Positions 34,401 through 43,339 of a stretch of DNA of 64,000 nucleotides are shown here, piece by piece; the first letter of the stretch is position 1; every line of letters begins with the position of its first letter. The DNA is taken from contig CATFEX010000003.1 of assembly GCA_949511625.1 (NCBI GenBank), positions 1-64,000 of the forward strand, read 5' to 3'. The stretch comes from UBA11891 sp003533785. GTDB lineage: Bacteria; Bacteroidota; Bacteroidia; Flavobacteriales; Flavobacteriaceae. The notes under the pieces were generated by a model, which saw nothing but the letters and a program-made list of their open reading frames with translations, made no database searches and was not told where the DNA came from. The translations under genes were made by a program, and so were the position numbers.

Positions 34401-35250
34401 AGAGACGAATAAGTTAATCAATGACTTGATTCACAATTATAAAATCAAAGAGAACGATCTTCAAGGCGCCTTGCGACGTGAGAATTTCACCATAAGCGTT
34501 GGGGACGAATTGCCGGCGGGGATCAAAAAATTGGCCAAAGTATACATTGCCAAAAAACGCAAACTTAAAGTAGGAGACAAGATGGCAGGCCGCCACGGTA
34601 ACAAAGGCATCGTGGCCCGAATCGTCCGTGAAGAAGAAATGCCTTTCTTAGAAGATGGAACACCTGTGGATATTGTATTGAATCCACTTGGAGTGCCTTC
34701 TCGAATGAATATTGGACAGATATACGAAACGGTACTCGGCTGGGCGGGGCAAAATCTTGATAAAAAGTTTGCCACCCCCATTTTCGATGGAGCCAGTTTA
34801 GATGAAATCAATGCGTTGACAGACGAAGCGAATGTTCCACGATTTGGACATACTTATTTGTACGACGGAGGAACGGGAGAACGCTTTGACCAACCAGCAA
34901 CAGTAGGAGTCATTTATATGCTCAAGCTGGGGCATATGGTAGACGATAAGATGCACTCTCGATCGATAGGCCCCTACTCCTTGATTACGCAACAGCCTCT
35001 CGGAGGAAAAGCGCAGTTTGGAGGACAACGATTTGGAGAAATGGAAGTGTGGGCCCTAGAAGCCTATGGTGCTTCCAGTACGCTTCAAGAAATTTTGACC
35101 GTCAAATCCGATGATGTGATTGGACGTGCCAAAACGTATGAGTCTATTGTTAAGGGAGATACCCTCCCAGAACCTGGACTACCAGAGTCGTTTAACGTCT
35201 TAATGCATGAATTGAATGGTCTTGGACTGGACATTCGACTGGAAGAATAA
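31441..35250 (+). CDS. rpoB: RNA polymerase subunit beta
   Basis: A 1269-residue beta subunit. Visible regions: the N-terminal lobe, the rifampicin region FGTNQLSQFMDQTNPLAEIT with HKRRLSALGPGGLSRERAG, RPESPIVGTGLE, GYNFEDAIVISE and AGRHGNKGIV, with GGKAQFGGQRFGEMEVWALE near the end. The length is normal for Bacteroidota. The rifampicin pocket looks wild-type (Gln, Asp, His and Ser at their usual places). Confidence 0.98.
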   Translation: MPRSVQNRVNFTSAKHTPDYPDFLDIQIKSFQDFFQLETKSDERAEEGLFNTFKENFPITDTRNQFVLEFLDYFVDPPRYSIQECIERGLSYSVPLKARLKLYCTDPEHEDFETIVQDVFLGIIPYMTPSGTFIINGAERIVVSQLHRSPGVFFGQSFHANGTKLYSARVIPFKGSWIEFATDINSVMYAYIDRKKKLPVTTLFRAIGYERDKDILEIFDLAEEIKVSKTGLKKVMGRKLAARVLKTWHEDFVDEDTGEVISIERNEIIIDRDTVLEKEHVDEIIDADVKTILLHKEDAHMSDYAIIHNTLQKDPTNSEKEAVEHIYRQLRNAEPPDEDTARGIIDKLFFSDQRYNLGEVGRYRMNKKLNLDVEMDKQVLTKLDIITIIKYLIELVNSKAEIDDIDHLSNRRVRTVGEQLSSQFGVGLARMARTIRERMNVRDNEVFTPIDLINAKTLSSVINTFFGTNQLSQFMDQTNPLAEITHKRRLSALGPGGLSRERAGFEVRDVHYTHYGRLCPIETPEGPNIGLISSLGVFAKVNNLGFIETPYRKVEDGKVDLKNTIYLSAEEEENKLIAQSTVSVDAKGQIQDARVIARDQADFPVVTPDQINYTDVAPNQIASISASLIPFLEHDDANRALMGSNMMRQAVPLLRPESPIVGTGLERQVASDSRVLINAEGDGVVEYVDANQITIKYDLDDEQKLIRFESDTKTYNLIKFRKTNQGTCINLKPIVKKGDRVTKGQVLSQGYATQKGELALGRNMKVAFMPWKGYNFEDAIVISEKVVREDIFTSIHIDEYSLDVRDTKLGTEELTDDIPNVSEEATKDLDENGMIRIGAEVNPGDILIGKITPKGESDPTPEEKLLRAIFGDKAGDVKDASFKAPPSLHGVVIDKKLFTRSIKDKRKRNQDKQELEALEAAYELKFVELKSVLVEKLFSILNGKTCQGVQNDLGEEVLPKGKKFTLKMLNAVEDYTHLTQGTWATAKETNKLINDLIHNYKIKENDLQGALRRENFTISVGDELPAGIKKLAKVYIAKKRKLKVGDKMAGRHGNKGIVARIVREEEMPFLEDGTPVDIVLNPLGVPSRMNIGQIYETVLGWAGQNLDKKFATPIFDGASLDEINALTDEANVPRFGHTYLYDGGTGERFDQPATVGVIYMLKLGHMVDDKMHSRSIGPYSLITQQPLGGKAQFGGQRFGEMEVWALEAYGASSTLQEILTVKSDDVIGRAKTYESIVKGDTLPEPGLPESFNVLMHELNGLGLDIRLEE

Positions 35251-35280
35251 AAAATTGTTATAACATCGTATCATAAAAAA

Positions 35281-38200
35281 ATGGCTAGAACAAACGAACC
35301 CATTACCCAAAAAAAATTCAACAAAATATCCATTGGATTGGCTTCTCCCGAAGTGATTCTTAACAAATCAAGAGGGGAAGTTCTCAAACCCGAGACCATC
35401 AACTACCGAACACACAAACCCGAACGGGATGGATTGTTCTGTGAACGTATTTTTGGCCCGGTCAAAGACTTCGAATGTGCCTGTGGAAAATACAAACGAA
35501 TTCGTTATAAAGGAATTGTATGTGACCGTTGTGGGGTAGAGGTAACAGAGAAGAAAGTACGGCGCGATCGCGTGGGACACATCAACTTGGTAGTTCCTGT
35601 AGCGCATATTTGGTACTTCCGTTCGCTGCCCAATAAAATCGGTTACTTACTTGGGTTACCCTCCAAAAAACTCGATATGATTATCTATTATGAGCGTTAT
35701 GTCGTTATTCAACCGGGGATTGCTAAAAACGAAGAAGGGGAAGCTGTTCAAAAGATGGATTTTCTCACCGAAGAAGAGTATCTCAATATCATGGATGCAC
35801 TTCCAGCAGAAAACCAATATTTGGATGACACTGATCCCGATAAGTTCATCGCTAAAATGGGTGCCGACTGTTTGATAGAATTATTGGGACGAATCGATTT
35901 GAACGAGCTTTCCTACGAATTGCGTCATAAAGCCAATAACGAAACGTCTAAGCAAAGAAAAACGGAAGCACTCAAACGCCTCCAAGTCGTGGAAGCTTTT
36001 CGGGATGCCAATGAGCGCTCAGAGAATTTACCTGAGTGGATGATTATGAAGGTGATCCCTGTGATTCCTCCAGAGTTGCGTCCACTGGTTCCGCTTGATG
36101 GAGGGCGTTTTGCCACTTCAGATTTAAATGATTTGTATCGTCGGGTAATCATTCGAAACAACCGATTGAAGCGTTTGGTAGAAATAAAAGCCCCTGAGGT
36201 TATTCTAAGAAACGAAAAGCGAATGCTGCAAGAGTCTGTGGACTCTTTGTTTGATAACACACGTAAATCCTCTGCAGTTAAAACGGAATCCAACCGTCCT
36301 TTAAAATCGCTCTCAGACTCACTGAAAGGAAAGCAAGGGCGTTTCCGTCAAAACTTATTAGGAAAAAGGGTGGACTATTCTGCTCGTTCTGTAATTGTTG
36401 TTGGGCCAGAGCTGAAACTCTATGAGTGTGGTTTGCCCAAAGGAATGGCAGCCGAGCTCTACAAGCCTTTTATCATTCGTAAACTCATCGAAAGAGGGAT
36501 TGTTAAAACGGTAAAATCTGCCAAGAAAATTATTGATCGAAAAGAGCCGGTTGTTTGGGATATTTTAGAAAATGTATTGAAAGGTCACCCAGTCCTATTG
36601 AACCGGGCTCCCACGCTCCACCGTTTGGGAATTCAGGCCTTTCAACCCAAGCTGATCGAAGGGAAAGCCATTCAATTGCACCCCCTTGTTTGTACAGCAT
36701 TTAATGCCGACTTCGATGGAGATCAAATGGCAGTTCACCTGCCTTTAGGACCTGAAGCGATTTTGGAATCACAGTTGTTGATGTTAGCCTCGCACAATAT
36801 TTTGAATCCCGCCAACGGTTCGCCGATCACTGTACCTTCTCAAGACATGGTTTTGGGCTTGTACTACATGACCAAAGCCCGTAAGGCAACTAAGGAGCAT
36901 CCTGTCAAAGGCGAAGGATTGGTATTCTACTCTGCGGAGGAAGTGCATATTGCATTGAATGACGGACGTGTAGACCTTAATGCGATTGTCAAAATCCGAG
37001 CCAAGGATTTCAATGCGCAAGGCGAGCTAGAATATCAATTGATCGAATCTACTGTAGGTCGGGTTCTCTTTAACGAGGTAGTACCCGAAAAAGCCGGTTA
37101 TATCAATGAAGTATTGACCAAGAAAAACCTTCGTGAAATTATTGGAGATATTTTGAAAGTGACTAGTGTTCCTGAAACCGCCGATTTCCTTGATAAAATC
37201 AAGGACATGGGCTATGGGTTTGCCTTTAAAGGTGGATTGTCTTTCAGTTTAGGAGACATTATCATTCCCCCCAAGAAAGAGCAAATGATAGTAGATGCGA
37301 ACAAGCAAGTTGAAGGCATTATGGCCAACTACAACATGGGATTGATTACCAACAATGAAAGATACAATCAGGTGATTGATGTATGGACGTCAGCCAATGC
37401 CACTTTGACGGAACTCGCGATGAAAAATATTAGCGAAGACCAACAAGGATTCAATTCGGTATTTATGATGTTGGATTCGGGAGCACGAGGCTCCAAAGAA
37501 CAAATCCGACAGCTGACCGGAATGCGCGGATTGATGGCTAAGCCCAAGAAATCCAATGTAGGTGGTGGCGAGATCATCGAAAACCCGATTCTGTCCAACT
37601 TTAAAGAAGGACTGTCCATTTTGGAATACTTTATCTCCACTCACGGTGCTCGAAAAGGACTTGCAGATACGGCTCTTAAAACAGCCGATGCAGGGTACTT
37701 GACCCGTCGACTCGTGGATGTGTCTCAAGATGCTATCATCAATATCGAAGACTGTAATACCCTACGGGGAATCAATGTATCTGCCTTGAAGAAAAACGAA
37801 GAAATTGTTGAGTCTCTTGGTGAACGAATTCTTGGAAGGGTAGCGCTTCACGATGTAGTGGACCCCAGTACCAATGAAACTATCATTGCTGCAGGTGAGG
37901 AAATCAAAGACGATATAGTCGACAAAATAACGGCTTCGCCCATTGACTCCGTTGAGGTTCGTTCACCGCTTACCTGTGAAGCTCCCGACGGGATATGTGT
38001 GAAATGCTACGGGCGCAATCTAGCGACCAATAAAATGGTTCAGAAAGGAGAAGCTGTTGGAGTTGTTGCCGCACAATCGATCGGAGAACCTGGAACTCAG
38101 TTGACTCTCAGAACCTTCCACGTTGGTGGAGTGGCTGGAAACATTTCCGAAGAAAACTCATTGGTATCCAAATTCAAAGGGGTTGCCGAAATTGAAGATC

Positions 38201-39588
38201 TAAAAACCGTAAACGGTTTGGATACGGATGGTAATGCTGCTGAAATTGTGATTTCACGAACCACGGAAATAAAATTGTTGGATACTAAAACCAAAAACGT
38301 ATTGAGCACCAATAATATTCCTTACGGTTCTACTATCAAAATCAAAAATGGAGCTAAGCTCAATGAAGGTGATTTGATCTGTCAGTGGGATCCATTCAAT
38401 GGAGTTATTGTATCTGAATTTTCTGGAAAAATCGTATTTGAAAACATCGAGCAAGGAGTCACCTATCAGGTCGAAATTGACGAACAAACTGGATTCCAGG
38501 AGAAGGTTATTTCTGAGTCTCGTAATAAGAAACTCATCCCTACGCTGCTGATTGTCGATAGTAAGGGAACGACGCTGCGTTCGTACAACCTTCCCGTGGG
38601 TGCCCACTTGATCGTGGACGACGGAGAAAAAATCAAAGAAGGTAAAACACTAGTCAAAATCCCCAGAAAATCAGCCAAGTCGGGTGACATTACTGGAGGT
38701 CTACCCAGAGTGACTGAGCTCTTTGAAGCTCGAAATCCTTCCAATCCCGCGGTGGTTTCTGAAATTGACGGAGTCGTCTCTTTTGGAAAAATCAAGCGAG
38801 GGAATCGGGAGATCATCGTGGAGTCCAAATTTGGAGATATCAAGAAATACTTAGTCAAGTTATCGAATCAAATTTTGGTTCAGGAAAACGACTTTGTTAA
38901 AGCGGGGATGCCTCTTTCGGATGGATCCATTACGCCTACCGATATTCTAAAAATAAAAGGTCCCTCTGCTGTACAGCAGTATCTGGTGAATGAAGTCCAA
39001 GAGGTCTATCGCCTCCAAGGAGTGAAAATCAACGACAAGCACTTCGAAGTGGTTGTCCGTCAAATGATGCGTAAAGTGAAAGTACAAGATCCGGGAGATT
39101 CGATCTTCCTCGAAGGCCAGTTGGTCTATAAGACGGACTTTATCATTGAAAACGATAGCTTGTATGGCAAGAAAGTGGTTGAAGAAGTTGGTGCTAGTGA
39201 AAACTTAAAGCAAGGACAAATGATTACAGCGCGTGAGCTGCGAGATGAAAACTCCCTGCTCAAGCGTGAAGACAAAGCTCTTGTTGTAGCTCGGGATGCT
39301 TCACCGGCAACTGCTACTCCAGAATTGCAAGGAATCACTCGGGCATCGTTACAAACGAAATCCTTTATCTCAGCAGCCTCCTTCCAAGAGACGACCAAGG
39401 TCCTCAATGAAGCGGCGGTCAATGCCAAGGAAGATCACCTCAATGGCTTGAAAGAGAATGTAATTGTTGGACATAAAATCCCAGCCGGAACGGGACTTCG
39501 CGTATACAATAATACCATTGTGGGTTCCAAGGACGAATACAAGAGTTTATTGATCGATCAGCAAGAAGAAATCCCAGTTGAAGAATAG
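35281..39588 (+). CDS. rpoC: RNA polymerase subunit beta prime
   Basis: A 1435-residue subunit. The first zinc site is CACGKYKRIRYKGIVCDRCG (about 62-81). The catalytic Mg loop NADFDGDQMAVH is near residue 475-485. The second zinc site is CEAPDGICVKCYG. The trigger-loop/bridge region includes MRGLMAKPKK and LEYFISTHGARKGLADTALK. The length is that of Bacteroidota beta prime. It lies 30 bases after rpoB and 2 bases before the DUF3467 gene. Confidence 0.98.
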   Translation: MARTNEPITQKKFNKISIGLASPEVILNKSRGEVLKPETINYRTHKPERDGLFCERIFGPVKDFECACGKYKRIRYKGIVCDRCGVEVTEKKVRRDRVGHINLVVPVAHIWYFRSLPNKIGYLLGLPSKKLDMIIYYERYVVIQPGIAKNEEGEAVQKMDFLTEEEYLNIMDALPAENQYLDDTDPDKFIAKMGADCLIELLGRIDLNELSYELRHKANNETSKQRKTEALKRLQVVEAFRDANERSENLPEWMIMKVIPVIPPELRPLVPLDGGRFATSDLNDLYRRVIIRNNRLKRLVEIKAPEVILRNEKRMLQESVDSLFDNTRKSSAVKTESNRPLKSLSDSLKGKQGRFRQNLLGKRVDYSARSVIVVGPELKLYECGLPKGMAAELYKPFIIRKLIERGIVKTVKSAKKIIDRKEPVVWDILENVLKGHPVLLNRAPTLHRLGIQAFQPKLIEGKAIQLHPLVCTAFNADFDGDQMAVHLPLGPEAILESQLLMLASHNILNPANGSPITVPSQDMVLGLYYMTKARKATKEHPVKGEGLVFYSAEEVHIALNDGRVDLNAIVKIRAKDFNAQGELEYQLIESTVGRVLFNEVVPEKAGYINEVLTKKNLREIIGDILKVTSVPETADFLDKIKDMGYGFAFKGGLSFSLGDIIIPPKKEQMIVDANKQVEGIMANYNMGLITNNERYNQVIDVWTSANATLTELAMKNISEDQQGFNSVFMMLDSGARGSKEQIRQLTGMRGLMAKPKKSNVGGGEIIENPILSNFKEGLSILEYFISTHGARKGLADTALKTADAGYLTRRLVDVSQDAIINIEDCNTLRGINVSALKKNEEIVESLGERILGRVALHDVVDPSTNETIIAAGEEIKDDIVDKITASPIDSVEVRSPLTCEAPDGICVKCYGRNLATNKMVQKGEAVGVVAAQSIGEPGTQLTLRTFHVGGVAGNISEENSLVSKFKGVAEIEDLKTVNGLDTDGNAAEIVISRTTEIKLLDTKTKNVLSTNNIPYGSTIKIKNGAKLNEGDLICQWDPFNGVIVSEFSGKIVFENIEQGVTYQVEIDEQTGFQEKVISESRNKKLIPTLLIVDSKGTTLRSYNLPVGAHLIVDDGEKIKEGKTLVKIPRKSAKSGDITGGLPRVTELFEARNPSNPAVVSEIDGVVSFGKIKRGNREIIVESKFGDIKKYLVKLSNQILVQENDFVKAGMPLSDGSITPTDILKIKGPSAVQQYLVNEVQEVYRLQGVKINDKHFEVVVRQMMRKVKVQDPGDSIFLEGQLVYKTDFIIENDSLYGKKVVEEVGASENLKQGQMITARELRDENSLLKREDKALVVARDASPATATPELQGITRASLQTKSFISAASFQETTKVLNEAAVNAKEDHLNGLKENVIVGHKIPAGTGLRVYNNTIVGSKDEYKSLLIDQQEEIPVEE

Positions 39589-39590
39589 TC

Positions 39591-39899
39591 ATGGCCGAAG
39601 ACAAAAAAGAACAACAGATTGATATTGAGTTGGATGCAACGCTGGCTAGTGGGAGCTATTCTAATTTAGCAATCATCAATCATTCTCCTTCAGAGTTTGT
39701 GGTGGATTTTGTGAGTTTGATGCCTGGAGCCCCCAAAGCCAAGGTGCAATCTCGGATTATTCTCACTCCCGAACACGCCAAGCGCTTTCAAAAGGCCCTA
39801 GCAGAGAACCTTCAAAAGTACCAAGCCAAACACGGAGAGATCGACACCCACGATCCGCCTCCTATTCCAATGAATTTTGGACCGGCTGGGGAAGCCTAA
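39591..39899 (+). CDS. DUF3467 family protein
   Basis: A 102-residue protein: a beta-rich body with ELDATLASGSYSNLAIINHS and PGAPKAKVQSRIILTPEHAKRFQKAL, and a proline-rich end. DUF3467 genes regularly follow rpoC in Bacteroidota, and here the gap is 2 bases, so co-transcription is sure. The function is unknown; the position suggests a link to RNA polymerase or the ribosome. Confidence 0.9.
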   Translation: MAEDKKEQQIDIELDATLASGSYSNLAIINHSPSEFVVDFVSLMPGAPKAKVQSRIILTPEHAKRFQKALAENLQKYQAKHGEIDTHDPPPIPMNFGPAGEA

Positions 39900-39906
39900 T
39901 ACAAAT

Positions 39907-39933
39907 CCCTCAACGAAAGTTGAGGGTTTTTTT
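39907..39933 (+). terminator. Terminator of the rpoBC superoperon
   Basis: CCCTCAAC-GAAA-GTTGAGGG followed by seven T, eight bases after the DUF3467 stop: a perfect 8-bp stem with a GNRA loop. Confidence 0.9.
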
Positions 39934-40505
39934 ATTTAACACACCAAGGGCGTTTTTTTGGATTATCTTTCTAAAGGGACAGTAAACAACTTTACTGTGA
40001 AGCCAGTTTGGTCAGTCAAAGAATGAATTTAATTCAACTAGTGTATATTTCAACTCTGTTAATATGACTATGGCTTTAATATTCATATTAGCTTTGGTGT
40101 ACTTATTATCAATTTCTTTCTTTAATTATTTGATCTAAAGGGCATTGAAAAAGTTCCAACATTAGGGTTGTACCGTGGGTGTTTCTTTCCTTAGTAATAG
40201 TTGCGTTTTATCCTGCTAGTTAGGGATTAAAGTAGGTGTAGTAAAAATAAACCAACCAATGGAAAACTGGAGAGGCCTATCCATTAGCGTGGTACTTAAA
40301 AACACTGAAAACCAGTCGTAGGTTGATCATAAGAAAAGGGCGTAGACATTGGGGTTACTTTCAAACTAAAAAAGAAACGGAAAGTAGAATAATTCTATAC
40401 TGCAATGATGCTTTAGCGAAGGTACTGGGATTTTTTTATTGAAATTGATTACAACGCCTAGTGTAAAATTCGTTTTTAATGCATTTTCACCTCCTATTAG
40501 AAGTG
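39934..40505. other. Long intergenic stretch without a supported gene
   Basis: About 570 bases between the superoperon terminator and the convergent DUF3291 gene. It has short ORFs of 14-24 codons only. One frame at 40251-40442 is open for 63 codons without a start codon and may be a decayed gene end. No RNA gene or repeat was seen. Confidence 0.6.
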
Positions 40506-40976
40506 TTATTCTTCTCGTTTCTGTCCCCATATATCATATACTTCTGACATGCTAAATGCTATTGGACTTGATCCCTTCCGTTTGAGCAAATCCAATTTTT
40601 CTTCAGCCTCAGCTAGGGTAGGGATTTCCCCTTCTTCTATATACCACAGCACAGCACTATGTCCTTCTATTTCGTTTGACCATTTTTTTCTATTTTTTAG
40701 AAAATAACGATGAACAGTTTGGTAGGTATACGCTTTCAGGAATTCATAATTTTCCCAAACAGACATATTTACAAAAATGAGTTTGTCTTCATAAGGAGTT
40801 TCTAAATCAGTTGCGCTATGACCGCTTTCATCTTTGAGTCTCCAAATAAATCCACTACTCTCCTCCGCTAATAAGTTAACTGGAGCCAGAAAGTCTTTAA
40901 ATTCTTTCACTATTGGTGAATTTAGATCGTCTTTTAATCTAATTATATTATACTGTGCAAGGTGTTTATTTTTCAT
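40506..40976 (-). CDS. DUF3291 domain protein
   Basis: A 156-residue protein opening HLAQYNIIRLKDDLNSP, with GFIWRLKDES, VNMSVWENYEFLKAYTY and RKKWSNEIEGHSAVLWYIEEGEIPTLAEAEEKL. This is the DUF3291 pattern, an ABM-like alpha/beta fold with a conserved Trp/His set. It has no signal peptide. Its start overlaps the GH3 stop by 11 bases on the same strand, so it may be translated after the glycosidase. The function is not known. Confidence 0.85.
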   Translation of the reverse strand: MKNKHLAQYNIIRLKDDLNSPIVKEFKDFLAPVNLLAEESSGFIWRLKDESGHSATDLETPYEDKLIFVNMSVWENYEFLKAYTYQTVHRYFLKNRKKWSNEIEGHSAVLWYIEEGEIPTLAEAEEKLDLLKRKGSSPIAFSMSEVYDIWGQKREE

Positions 40977-43260
40977 ATTTCCCTACTCTCTCATCCGTGA
41001 TCACACCGTTCCAATTCATGCCAAATCCAAAATCATATTTATTCCCATCACTATCTTTATGCACTACCATATCAAAAGGCACATCTTCAAACTGCTTTTC
41101 AACTGTACTCATATTTATTGGCATTTGCATAGGAAGTAGCGCGGACGGTTCTGCTTTTCCAGCAATAAGGTCAAAAACAGCTTGATCTTGAACTCCAAAA
41201 TTGACAAGGATAGCGGATGCCGCAGCTTCAAACTCATTGAATACAAGAGGTTTTGTAGTAGTTACAGATACAATAACAGGTTTATCACCCATTTTTGTTT
41301 TTGTATCCAATACCAATTGCATATCGGTGATGTTGGCTGTTTTGGTGGTTTTGTTTTTGTAGGTTCTATTGGCAAAGGTTTCCAAAGGATCCCCACCAGC
41401 GATACTCACATCACGAGCATCCGTTGCAGTGTAATCTCTATACTGTAAACTGATTGGAGAATAACCATTTCCTCCTTTTGCAAGGTCAGCTTTGTCATAT
41501 CCGATAGTCGCTTCTGGATTTTGGATAAATACTATAGCAAAATCGGCTTGGTCAGGATTTTCCGTAACGGTGTAATATTTTTTCACCAGATCCATACTCA
41601 CGGGAAAATCCATAGAAGCCGCTGTTTCCATCCCTAAAAAATTACGACTGGCTGGGGTATAACGTTTTGGAACGTACACCTTTTTCTTATCTTTTATGGG
41701 TAGGGTTTTGTGTTGGTTTTTTACTAAAACTATCGATTGCAATTGGGCTTCATAACCTGCTGTCATTTTATCGGAATGCCCAACAATAGATTTAGTCTTT
41801 TCTAGATCCAAATATGGATTTTCAAACAAACCTGTTCTAAATATATTTCGCAACAAACGAACAGCAGATTGTTCCATTCTAGCACGCATTTTATCCTCTC
41901 CAAGTTCTTTTACTCCTTTTTCGTAAGCAGCAATAATGGGCTTTGCATCATTATTTCCCCCAAACTGATCAGCACCTGCCATCAGTACTTTATAATGTCT
42001 ATCCACAATAGACAATTCTTCAATCCCCCAGGGTTTTCCATCGATAAAAGCATCCATAGCAGTATGGTCTCTTGTAGCCCCCCAATCGGTACAGACTACA
42101 CCATCATAACCATATTTATTTCGTAATAGATCGGTGATGAGGTAACGGCTAAATGTATTGCCGACCTGTTCGCTGTTTTGATCTTGGTTCCACGAAATGG
42201 TGTAATAAGGCATCACCGCAGAAGCCATTTGCGTTTCTCCATCCAAATCAAAAGCACCTTCTAAAAAGGGCACTAAGTGGTCGTCAAAGTTATTTCCGGG
42301 ATAAACCGCATATTTCCCAATACCATAATGTGCATCTCGACCTCCTTCGCCAGAACCACCACCTGGCCAATGCTTCACCATCGCATTTACACTCTTCATT
42401 CCCCATTCATCCGATTGAAAACCATCGCAATAGGCCTTAGCCATCACGGCAGCCAATTTTGGGCTTTCCCCAAAAGTACCTTTAAAACGCATCCACCGAG
42501 GATCTGTAGCAATATCTACTTGAGGTGAAAGCGCTGTAGTGATACCCAAAGCGCGATATTCTGAGGCTGCAGTTTGACCAAATTCTTTCACTAAATTGGG
42601 GTTAAATGTAGCGGCCATGCCTATTGAGCTTGGCCACATAGAAATTTGGCCCCCCGCTGCTGCATCATAGACCGCTCGAGCTGTGGTGCCGTGTCTAGGA
42701 TCTGAACTATTGTTGGCAGGAATACCTTTTCCGATGCTTTCACAAAAGGCTTGTGTCTTGTTTGACCACTGAGCTGCAATAACAGGAGTTTTGACAGAAG
42801 TCAATAAAATATGTCGAAGGTTATCTTCCTTTAAAAATTTCATTTGTTGATCTGTCAAATCACTTGGTTCTGTTTCACCTTCGGTATAAGGCTTTCCATT
42901 ATAAGTGCCAGCAAAATAACCTCTTGGACGAGAGGGAATGGATTGATGAGAAGAATACAGCATTAAACCTGCAATTTCTTCAATAGTCAGTTGATGAGCT
43001 AAGTCTTTGGCTCTTTGGTCATTTGACAAGCGCCAATCTTCATATTTGTCAATTTCTCCATTTTTATTTAAGTCTTTAAATGCATAACCATTTTTTTCCA
43101 AAAGAGTTACTCCTGAATGGGATGAATAGCCTAAAGTTTTACCCCCTTTGTTATCCACAATGTTGTAATCCCCTTTATCGGTTTCACTCCATCTAGGTCC
43201 ACAAGAGGACAATAATACAAGTAGATTACAAGCAAATAAAATTTGTAGATATTGTTTCAT
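40966..43260 (-). CDS. Glycoside hydrolase family 3 lipoprotein
   Basis: A 764-residue exported beta-glycosidase with a lipoprotein signal peptide (MKQYLQILFACNLLVLLSSC; Cys20). An EF-hand-like calcium loop DLNKNGEIDKYED lies at 63-75. The GH3 (alpha/beta)8 domain shows GSGEGGRDAHYGIG and the nucleophile Asp in GVVCTDWGA. The second domain and a C-terminal part follow. GH3 enzymes cleave beta-glucosides, xylosides or N-acetylhexosaminides; lack of the N-acetylglucosaminidase-type motif points to glucoside or xyloside, which is inference. Confidence 0.9.
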   Translation of the reverse strand: MKQYLQILFACNLLVLLSSCGPRWSETDKGDYNIVDNKGGKTLGYSSHSGVTLLEKNGYAFKDLNKNGEIDKYEDWRLSNDQRAKDLAHQLTIEEIAGLMLYSSHQSIPSRPRGYFAGTYNGKPYTEGETEPSDLTDQQMKFLKEDNLRHILLTSVKTPVIAAQWSNKTQAFCESIGKGIPANNSSDPRHGTTARAVYDAAAGGQISMWPSSIGMAATFNPNLVKEFGQTAASEYRALGITTALSPQVDIATDPRWMRFKGTFGESPKLAAVMAKAYCDGFQSDEWGMKSVNAMVKHWPGGGSGEGGRDAHYGIGKYAVYPGNNFDDHLVPFLEGAFDLDGETQMASAVMPYYTISWNQDQNSEQVGNTFSRYLITDLLRNKYGYDGVVCTDWGATRDHTAMDAFIDGKPWGIEELSIVDRHYKVLMAGADQFGGNNDAKPIIAAYEKGVKELGEDKMRARMEQSAVRLLRNIFRTGLFENPYLDLEKTKSIVGHSDKMTAGYEAQLQSIVLVKNQHKTLPIKDKKKVYVPKRYTPASRNFLGMETAASMDFPVSMDLVKKYYTVTENPDQADFAIVFIQNPEATIGYDKADLAKGGNGYSPISLQYRDYTATDARDVSIAGGDPLETFANRTYKNKTTKTANITDMQLVLDTKTKMGDKPVIVSVTTTKPLVFNEFEAAASAILVNFGVQDQAVFDLIAGKAEPSALLPMQMPINMSTVEKQFEDVPFDMVVHKDSDGNKYDFGFGMNWNGVITDERVGKYEK

Positions 43261-43339
43261 AAGTGAATTTTTTTTGAGACCCTACGATTGAAACGCAGGG
43301 CTGCTATAAATATAAAAAGAAATGATTAGAGGAATTTTC

